From the NCBI GenBank assembly GCA_964019695.1, contig OZ026516.1, positions 78,695,018-78,759,017 of the forward strand: a stretch of 64,000 nt of DNA. Reading direction: 5' to 3'. Below the pieces are notes generated by a model. That model saw nothing but the letters and a program-made list of their open reading frames with translations, was not told the origin of the DNA and made no database searches. A program made the position numbers and the translations under genes. Numbering within the stretch: position 1 is the first letter of the stretch; each line of letters begins with the position of its first letter. Source of the stretch: Loripinus fragilis (taxonomy: Eukaryota > Mollusca > Bivalvia > Lucinida > Lucinidae). Positions 54,836 through 64,000 of this stretch are shown piece by piece.

Positions 54836-57800
54836 GGATTATAGTTAGAAATGGTAGGTTGAAGTTGGTGGGAAGGCATGGTTTAAGGTTTAAGATCATC
54901 TATCATACCCCTACTTATCGTACTCTATCAACAGCTATCCAATACAATCATCCAATCTGTCTACCACAAATAGTCAGTTAAGTATAGTTTAGTTTATGGT
55001 CCACTCAAAATAAATCTTGTCATGTCTTTCGTCTTGTCACTATGATACCTATCACTTCCACCTGGCTTTCTAGAATTACACGACCTAACCTTCCCTCGCC
55101 ACTCTCTCCATTCCTACCCTCTTAGAGGATGTATAAAAAGTAGCATTGAGATTACAAGCATATATGGCATTCGGGTGCATTATAACCAAACAGTGGTGCC
55201 CTGACCAGGACAAAGTGTAACAGAGTCTGGTGAGTGATATCACAGAACAGTGTTCTACATGAACAAGTGAAACCAAGAAACGAAGTTGTATGTCTGGACT
55301 ACACAGCTAGCTAAAGTATAAATTTTACTCTTTCATGAATATCTTCATCCATCTTACAGAACAATAGCTTTGTGGTCAACTGCTTCTTTGAACAAAATGC
55401 TAATTCTAACCAACAGGTATGATAGGGGGTACATTTTGGAACTGGATTTTTAATAAAGCCTTTGACCAACTATGAAATCATAGATATAAGATTATTCTCC
55501 TGTATGAATTGACCTGTCACAAGGCTTGTCTTCTGTTTGAGTTTATATTCTTAATAATCTTACATATAAGGTGTAAAATTGGTGCTAGATGTAGCTTTAA
55601 CGGTAGAAACTAGATGAGTTAAGTAGAATTCTCATCATATTGTATCAATTTGGGCAATACTATTGTGTAAGCACTTCATTAAACAAGAATCGTTGAATTT
55701 TACAATCAAAGTATGGTGTTATTTATTTGCCAATCCATAACAGGGAAAAATACTGAACACATCAACCTCTACCACTAAAATAAGCATGGTTATTCAAAAC
55801 TAAGTCAGTATTCAAGTATGTTTTATACTGAAACATAATTGTTGTTTATTTTTATTTTGACGAATTAGGACAATATGTTTACAAATAAGAAAATATGTTA
55901 CCGTTCCTTTATTTTCATGCAATTTGGTCAACATATTCTAAACAAATATGAGCATTTTTTATGTTGAAATGGTATCTTGACAAAGATCGCAACGTATTAA
56001 AATTGTAATTTCAATTTTGACCATATACAAAATATACACTTTGCAAAATTTCTAATTGGTCACCTTACATTTTTACGCTAGTTTTGAAAGTAAGATTATG
56101 TTATACAAAATGCATGCTTCTATAGACCAACCAAGACTCTGCAGGTCATTTCATTAAAAAATGACTGGTACTTCTTTCTACAATATGACATATTCTACAG
56201 AGACGCCATCCATTTGTATTTTTGTGTGTTTGAAGATGTGTCTGACTGCCGTGATCAGAAACAAACATGCTTCAAATGATTTGCTCCAATCCTCGTTTCT
56301 GTTATGTAATAGCATGAAGACAAACACTACCAGCAGCTAGATCATAGGAATCAAGCTTTATGCATATAATTTTGATAGGAAGTTGGCACTGTTCTGCACG
56401 CCTTATTATCTGCGACACAGCATTGAAATTTTCAGCGAGTATTCATTACTACTAGATGTCATTGTTCTACTTTAGAAATTGAAAAAAAATAATGAAAAGT
56501 ACAGTCAAATTGACTTTTAAGTTTTACATTCAAACCGGAAGTGCGCAGCAGCAGTGAAATGTTTGTCACCGTTAAATGCATGAATCAAAGTTAGAAAGAC
56601 GACAATGTTCTGTTCTGTTTGAACTATCTTGTTAAGATAAAATAAAATGCGTACAACAATTTGAGCACTAGCAACAAATGAATTTCAAAATACTATAAAA
56701 ATATGATATTTTATAAAATGCGTAAGACATCTACTTTTGTCACAATTTCAAGTCTTTGTTGTTATTTTGAAGTCGGCTAAACCCGTTTGTTACCAACTGA
56801 AATTAAATTTGATATAAAACTTCACTCAAACCACTTTTCTTCAAATTTTTGGATTTTTAACAAAAAAAAAACGTGGATTGAGAGACAACTTTTCTGGAAG
56901 ACCGCTAAACTTTTGCCCATTAAACCGCACATATCTAAGCAAAAATAATTCCGATGTTATGAGCGCTTGGTCAGAAATAATGAGTTTAAAAAGTGCCCAA
57001 TTTGAAATTACGTTAAGTGTACAGTTGAAATTCGGGTACCATGGCATAAAAATAAATTTTGTCCACTATCCTGATACATAACAAAGCCATTTATAGTATC
57101 AACGAATTTATTAATGATATCGTTATTTCATAAAACATTTTGCGTCCGTTACACGATATGCCAATAACTGTAGAAATATTAATAACAGGGTATCCTAAGG
57201 TGTGGTAGTGATATCATACATGACGGCATTAATTAAAATGGAATCGCATAAAAACTCAAATGCACCATAATATAAAAGTCATACCCACAGCGATATCAGC
57301 GTAATATTATCAAATTTCAAGCATGGGCAGTCAACCATGTTATTTTCCCATACATTGTCATAGCCCCTTTGTGCTTTACATGTTCATTTGTTATATAATT
57401 AATTTAATGTGTATGCTATAATTCACATGTATTGCACTTAGATATGAGCGCGGATCTGAGAAAAGGGTTCTTAAAGCATCCCAGCAATTATTACATGGTA
57501 GACATTTTAAAAACAAATAACAAATTTCACATGCTTTCGTATTACCTCGAAAATGATCCTATCGCTTGATGTAATCAAAGTAGCAAATAATTCTGAATAT
57601 ATTTAAAGTGTTGTATGCTGCCTGTTGCCATGGCAACAACGAGGCCATAATACCTACAAGGGTTCATAATAAGAGTGGGCCATTTTAATTGCCTATAAAA
57701 CAACTTAGAAGTATAAATTCATACATTTTCATTTGCACTTACTTTATAACATAGATAACGCTTGTGAGTACATTATATTTGTTAGATGTTTATACTTAGT

Positions 57801-59200
57801 CAAAAATAACCAACAAGCGACTGGAGACCAGCACCCTGGCGTCATATTAAGTTTAACGTCCATCTTGACGTCACATTGTAAACCGTATTACATATGTTGC
57901 TTCAAACCTCCATATATTCGTCAAAATTGAAGATAACTGCTTCAAATTTTCAGGAAATGCTCTTAAGAGATAGTACTTTGCGGAGACACCATGGGCTAGA
58001 TTTTGATGAACACAACCATAAAGTACCGTTTGTCATATCCTGGCCCATATATATGTTCATAAATGAATCTGAATGTTAACCCAGAAGTATTTATTCAAGG
58101 ACTACCATCATCGTTTCCAGCGTAAGAGGTCTTGTGAAAACCAATTGGTTATGTTCGTGCTCAATGTACTCAGCAGACTGTATGGGGCTGTGAACCATGG
58201 CCACAAACAAACAGACTGTATCATCATGTTTTTGGGATCGCAGATGTGCCATACAGAAGGCATTTGTTACACGCATAATTTATCATATATTAGGTTTTAT
58301 AACAGTTAAATTAGGGTGGATTTAAATCATGTCCAGCCAACTTTGTATATGATAGCGTTCCATTTCAGCAGGTTTATACAGATACGCATAGGCTCTTTTC
58401 TATTGGCCAGCTTGTCTAATTATCAGATAGAAATTTTGGGAGAGGTTGCGGTTTTGGTTTGTCTTAAGAGCAGTTACAGGAATTCGCTATGCAAGGCAGA
58501 ATGCTTAACCCAGCCAACGCCCAAACGCCACCACTTTTCAGTCGTTTATTGATTATTCATTACTATAATGGACTGACCTTTACAAACATTTCATCAAATA
58601 GATTGGAATGTATGGCGGTTCATCCAGTATTGAGTAAACTTGGATTTTTCAGTCAAACTAGACCTTTGTCACAAGTGCTAGATGAATGCGCACATGAAAA
58701 TAATTAATGGACGGGGCAATTTTAATTCTTGAGATTCTTTCAAATCATTTAATTGTGCTTACAAAAATTGGTATAGCCTTGAAAAAGGTTTATATTCTGT
58801 GGACGGCAGCATATCAAAATAGATCACTGGGTGTCGGATTGCCACCCACCTCCCAATGTAGGTAAACCACAGTTTTTATACCTTTTGCACAGGAGTGGGT
58901 TTTGCTGGACGGCAAGTACATTGCACGTGGTGATCATACATTGGTATTAATTTATGTCAAGTTCTCATTTGTTTATATTTGATCAGATCAATGATTTCAT
59001 TGTGTACCCTCCGTGTCTCTGTAATGGTTAAAACAATCTTTAGTTAGTATAGGGAAGACTATAATATTATGATAAATTAACAGCTACACCATTAAAATAT
59101 AGCTTGTCAATTATTCAAATCATCAGGCTACACCAATAAAATATAAGTCCTTTGTCATTTTTTTCAAATCATGAGGCAAATTCGTTTCATGACATATAGC
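54836..59200. other. Long featureless intergenic stretch
   Basis: About 4.4 kb, AT-rich, without a conserved open frame or a repeat family shared with the rest of the window. Short open frames (e.g. 57733-57930, 58316-58552) have no recognisable similarity and no exon-like signals I could support. Confidence 0.5.
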
Positions 59201-59204
59201 TAAA

Positions 59205-59470
59205 GGTAAGATCACTTACATGTTCAAATGAGAGATCACTTTCCTATTGTTTGTATCTAGTGGAATCATCTGCCAAACTTGGTGAGATCAGTCGCCTTTC
59301 ATCATTAAGAATTAATCTAGGGGCGTGATAATTCGCCTTCTGCATTAATATTCCATAAAGAGATGGTGTCATCCTACCCTAAGCAACAGATATGATCACT
59401 TCCATGTTCCATGGTGAGATTACCTTTCTATTGGCTGTATCTGGTAAGGTCACCTGCCAATTGGGTGAGC
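59205..59470 (+). repeat. Two diverged ~180-bp tandem units
   Basis: 'gatcacttacatgttcaaatg' and 'gatcacttccatgttccatgg' open the two units; 'acctttctattg.ttgtatct.gt' recurs in each. Likely another small tandem-core relic. Confidence 0.5.
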
Positions 59471-59783
59471 CCATTCACCTTATGCTTTGAATTAATTATG
59501 TAATTATCATGCTCTATTCCATAGACAATCTTTAGTTGTTACTTCGGGGATCTCCTCAAGCTTTAGTTTCAATAGAATTTGCAATGGACTTTGGGAGAGT
59601 GAGAGGAGACCAGGCCACACAAATGGAATATTAATAAACTGTTATTATGCATATATTTGTCGCTTGTGTTACTAATCATTACATTAGCATTAACATTTAT
59701 TGTTATCTTTTGATTTTTGTACATCTAAATGAATCCGAGTGCAGTCCAAACAAGAATGGTTCAATCATTTTAGCCTTTGTTAA

Positions 59784-61440
59784 GTGATATGCTACGATTT
59801 TGTTTCTCCTTTTCCATGCTTGGGAATTAAGGCATTTTCATTAGGGTATACCCTCTTGGGTCACCTATTCTTAGGAAGTATACTAAACCATTCAATGTGT
59901 TCAAGAGACGAGGAATGTTTCTCAATGTTTTCTAATTGCAATGCCAAATGGCGTGTCTGTTGGACACATTTATATACAAAACCTACCGTTACCTCATCTG
60001 TATATGGTAGACAGTTCTCCATAATCAATAATTATGTTTTGAACTTAACATCATCTGATCTGGTTTAGTTTATACTAATTGTGGCATGCAATATGTTGGG
60101 CAGTCTGGTCGATCCTTAAAGACTAGATTTCATCAGTACTTTATTAAGATGAAATGCCTAAAAATTGACACTTTTTTGTATTGCCATTTATACCAAACAG
60201 GCCATTCACCTAGCAAAGTTGAAACCTGAAAACATCATTTATGATCCAAATTCTTCATCTAAATTAAATATAAAAGCTTGAAACTGAGTTTAATTGGATA
60301 ATATGATGACAATCACATTTTCCTTTGGGTTTTAATCATAAGATACATCTATGCCAAAAATATAATATTTCAAAAATGTCCGATTTTGATGTATGAATGT
60401 ATAAAGCGTTAAGTTAGATCTCATGGTTAACGAAGAAAAAAAAGCAACGTTTAGTGTAAATTATGTGCATAAGAAAGCATCAATACTTCTCTGAAATATC
60501 TTTCAGTTGTTTTGGATAAGGACGGTCACCATAGTTTACATTCATTTTTAGTTATTTACCTTGCTCAGTTTTACGCAATGTAGAGTTAGATGCTAATAAA
60601 TTTACAATATAGCTAACAAATCATAAAACGAAGCCCTTTTGACTAGGTTTTTTGTTATGTTCAGCATTTTCTTTGTCCTAATATCGATTCTGAGGTCATC
60701 AATAAATGCCATTTTATTAAAATTCCATTCATTAACAAAAGTTTGAAGTTTTTCGATTTACATAATATCTTTAAAATAATTGCATCCTTGATTTCCTTTG
60801 TTCCAAATTTCTTTAATTATACAGAAATTCCTAAACATTAGCCATAAATAAAATAAATCTATTAGATATACTATGTATAATTTTAATAAAATCATTACCA
60901 ATACCTATGTGAATATTGATTCAAATACTATCAAAAAGCGTGTAATAATACCACGAAAAAAGTATGAAAGATCTGGTAACAATCTATTTTATTCTATTAA
61001 AAATTCTGGTTAAGTAAAAGAGAAATTTAAAGCACTGCGACCAGATTGTCTGCTTATGATTTTTTCCACTCTTTACATTACTTACACCATATGTACAATG
61101 CGACCCTTTGGTGGGACATAGGCAAACAGTCTATACCCAGATCAAACGACGCATACAGGAGCATCAGCTCAGGGTTTTATGACCATTCCAAGGCGGTACT
61201 TCTTTCATGGATCATTTGTGTTTTTGTGTCTTATGTTTCTCATGCTTTCGCGTCTATTCATTGCTGCATTGTGTTCACCTGCTGGGACAGGACTGACCTC
61301 TTGGCTCTTCTTGGTGACGTTTATAGTATTTTTGTTACTTTCCAATCTGGTATCCTGGGTCAGGTGTGGTGCTTGATTGTATCGTTTTCTGATCTATGCC
61401 GTCCTTTTTACATTTAAACTATTTGCTTACAGAATATTAT
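59784..61440 (+). pseudogene. Penelope-like element with N-terminal GIY-YIG domain (Naiad-type), internally deleted
   Basis: Order on the + strand: a Cys-containing N-terminal part (59784-60068); TNCGMQYVGQSGRSLKTRF (60075-60131), the GIY-YIG endonuclease core, then DTFLYCHLYQTGHSPSKVE (to ~60227); a linker with FPLGFN-like sequence; DSEVINKCHFIKIPFINK-like sequence (~60690-60745); NLFYSIKNSG (~60985) and the STLYIT palm start (~61066); then the tail from ~61160. Most of the RT palm including YxDD is deleted. Endonuclease before RT is the permuted order of Naiad/Chlamys Penelope-like elements. Many stops. Confidence 0.8.
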
Positions 61441-61594
61441 ATTAGAAATTGAATAAAGATGAAAATACCATCCAACAACCATTGCAACGGAAATGGAGTG
61501 GTCCAATCGATAAGGATGGGAAAATACATTCTGTATAAATGAGTTGATTCAAAATTTGATTTAAGATAAACTTATTGGTCTAATTAAAAGATCT

Positions 61595-62940
61595 TTCCAT
61601 ATGTAAAGTGTCAAAAACTAAAGAAAACATCACACACAAAAGAGGTCAGCCCCTCCTCAGGCATGAAACACAAATAGCAAAAAAGGATCAACAAAAGAAT
61701 CACCTTCTTAGAATGGTCAGTAAAAGTTACTGGAGTGCCCAAACATGTTTGAAGGCGCCAACTGCACCCTTGTTTTTGATATGGATCAAGACAAATAATG
61801 TTTGGTTTGCGTGAAATATCCCTAACTGATCGGTGTATCGTCTCTTAGTAAATATAAATCAAGATTAAAAAAAGAGATGAAACAAAGATAATAACTCAAC
61901 AGTATATTCATCTGAATACTGAAGTAAAATAATTCCAATCGTTAGATGCAGGTGGGCCCAACCACAGACAAAGCATCAGGCCCTAACTCTCTCATATTTA
62001 AATAAGTTATATCTTGATTTATATGTTTTAGGAGATGATGCATTAATAAGTTAGGGGTCTTTCATGCAAACCAAACATCTATGTGTCTTGATCCATATCT
62101 GAATTAAGGGTGAGGTTGGCGCCGTTAAACTGGTTTAAGCCCTCCAGTAAAATATTTTACTAACCGTTCCAAGGCGGTACCTCTTTTGTGGATCTTGTAT
62201 GTTTTTATTCTGTCTTGTGTTTGCTATGTCTTTGTGTGCGTCTGTTTATATGTGCTTTTGGTCACCTGCTGGGAAAGGGCTGACCTCTTGGCTCTCGTTT
62301 GTTGTGTCTAACTATGAGTTTGTCATTTTCCCATTGGTATCCTGGGTCAGGTGTGGTACTTGATTGTATTGATTCCTGATCTTTGCACCCTTTCTTACTT
62401 TAAATCAAAACCACCATAGAATCTTAGGTCAATCCGCCAGCATTTAAATTAAAGAGGAAAGCAAAGTTGCTAACGATGATTGGGTTTGCCACCAAGCATG
62501 CAGTCGGGCCAAATGCATTTATTTTATAACAAATCTTATAATGAGAAATCATTTTAACAAACTGCATCAAACAATTATTGGAGTCAACAATTTCCATTCA
62601 TTAATACACTAAGTCGCCGTAAAACTCTGGTTCTGAAGAGAGATTTAAGTCAATTATTTAATTTGTATACCAAATCATAGCATCAGCGGTAAAATTTTGA
62701 AAAAGTTTTGCGAAGTTTATGAGACATATTACCTTGATTAAGAAGTTTCTGAGTTAACAGTAAATTGCGAGTGTTGAAAGCAGTAACAAAGCTAGCTCTA
62801 GCAAATCGGATGAGTTGAGAAATATAGCCTACATAGGATGTCGAGCTAGGAACATCGCCATCTAAAATTGGAAGCTGACAATTTCAAAATCATAATCGTC
62901 CCGCTTATCTTAAATTTTGGTCAAATCTAGTAAAAAACGA
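61595..62940 (-). mobile_element. Penelope-like element, reverse copy, split by a nested tail
   Basis: Parts 61595-61985 (tail) and 62404-62940 (C-terminal coding remnants; reverse reading includes LIRFARASFVTAFNTRNLLLT-like sequence near 62830-62770, in pieces) are collinear with the 49610-50525 copy. The gap is filled by a forward tail copy. Confidence 0.75.
61986..62403 (+). mobile_element. Penelope-like tail nested in an opposite-strand copy
   Basis: gttatatcttgatttatatg...to cccttt cttacttt at ~62400, 5'-truncated. Flanked by tttaaat-like direct repeats (61974-61980 and ~62399-62405). It is close to the copy at 10196 and looks younger than the element it interrupts. Confidence 0.8.
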
Positions 62941-62959
62941 GGCTTCAGTATTAGTGGTA

Positions 62960-63360
62960 TTGGCTTTATGAGTCCTTTTTGTTTTATTTCCTTTTTATAC
63001 ATTGAGTTATATGTTCTAGGAGATAGTTCATGGATAAGTTAGGGATAGTTCATACAAACCAAACAGCTATGTGTCTTAAATCACCAAAACAAAGGGGAAG
63101 GCTGACACCGTGAAATTAGTTTAAGCTCTCCAGTAATTTTCTTTCCGACCGTTCCAAGGTGGTGATTCTTGTGTTTGTCATTGCCTTCTGTGATATATTT
63201 TAATTGCAGCCTTGTGGTCACCTGTTGGGAAAGTGTTAACATCTTCGCTCTCTTATATGGGATGGTTCTTGTGCTTTTGTCTTTTTCCTATATAGTTTCC
63301 TGTGATAAGTGAGTTACTTGATCGTATACATTCCTGATCTTTTCCTTCTCTCTTACTTTG
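62960..63360 (+). mobile_element. Penelope-like tail, diverged
   Basis: Same order of landmarks as 39895-40415 (ttatatgttctaggagatag, 'gaccgttccaaggtggtgat', ttgtggtcacctgttggg, gatcgtatacattcctgatc, cttacttt), with more substitutions. Confidence 0.75.
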
Positions 63361-64000
63361 GTATAAATGGGGATTTTATAGTCTGGTATAGAAACGACCT
63401 ACCCCTAAAAAACAAAATATCAAAAGTATGCAATTCTATGCAAAATGTTTTTGCATTTTTGTAAAGCAGTGGTAGTGTACATTACAATTAATGGACAGTA
63501 TTTTACTCCATGTGGTGGGATGGGATTAGGTGACTCAATATAAAAACGGACAGGAATGCGCGACTCACATAAATTAAAAGACAGCGAAAGTGATTTGAGA
63601 AATAAATGTTCGATCCACCAATTTTCAAATGTCTTCACAAAGAATCTCATAAAGTTGCACGAAAGTTCTAAACAATAATTTAAAGTGATGCACCCGTGGA
63701 CGGGCTAATGGGGTAGAAGGACAGAGCACAAAAAGCAAAACATCAAGCAATTTTTCGTCATGGGCTCAATTACTCGAAAAAGTGTTTTGAGAGGCATGTA
63801 TATCCCTAGCTGATGTCCTTTCTGTCCCAGTCCAAACTCCCCCATGCCCCCAAAATCTAAAGACGTCCTAGATTTTGAACTCTTGCAAGTAACCATGTAT
63901 CTAAAGTAGTCAAGTGGAAGTCAGCCATGCATGATACCAAATATGAATATTGTCAATGTTGGTAAAATATCTACACAAAGCAGTAAAATAAACTCGCACT
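63361..64000. other. Intergenic, no feature recognised
   Basis: No conserved open frame and no shared repeat seen. Confidence 0.4.

Noticed and set aside
57733..58707. Cluster of overlapping short open frames
   Set aside because: No similarity, no consistent frame, and overlapping frames on both strands; chance frames are more likely.

Overview
This is a window of animal genomic DNA, most likely from a bivalve mollusc (probably heterodont). The evidence is one host gene split into small exons by kilobase-sized introns, plus a dense load of repeats typical of bivalves: Penelope-like retroelements, tRNA-derived SINEs, palindromic MITEs, and pearl/Helentron-like elements with tandem-repeat cores. 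The species call is an inference.

Host gene. Seven exons between 9904 and 30468 (+) encode the last 435 residues of PGS1, the mitochondrial CDP-diacylglycerol-glycerol-3-phosphate 3-phosphatidyltransferase that makes phosphatidylglycerophosphate for cardiolipin synthesis. All six introns have GT..AG ends, every phase matches, and the frame is open to the stop at 30466-30468. The 5' exons (start codon, mitochondrial targeting region) are not recognisable in the window and probably lie to the left. No second host gene was recognised.

Layout. 1-5560: a ~186-bp satellite in two orientations, split by a Helentron-like block (1216-4135). 5560-9900: MITEs, Penelope tails, minisatellites. 9904-30468: PGS1, its introns filled with a splice-donor minisatellite, SINEs, a hAT-like element, a dead Tc1 element, foldback MITEs and Penelope fragments. 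30509-30736: a long palindrome just after the stop codon. 30925-36325: a tandem-core element containing two mariner fragments and a second Helentron-like element whose empty site is visible. 36930-39420: a 2.5-kb unit with long diverged inverted repeats. 42760-45600: a dead LINE carrying a hAT-type MITE, next to a larger hAT-type element. 46340-54840: Penelope copies in both orientations, SINEs and a MITE nested in a SINE. 54840-59780: mostly featureless. 59784-63360: Penelope copies, one with a GIY-YIG domain ahead of the reverse transcriptase, and one nested in another.

Most notable. The exon/intron junction of the first visible PGS1 exon has been amplified into a 49-bp tandem repeat, giving nine GTAAGT donor sites in a row, later split by a retroelement. 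Several transposon nestings can be read directly from target-site duplications or empty sites inside the window. No intact transposase or reverse transcriptase was found.
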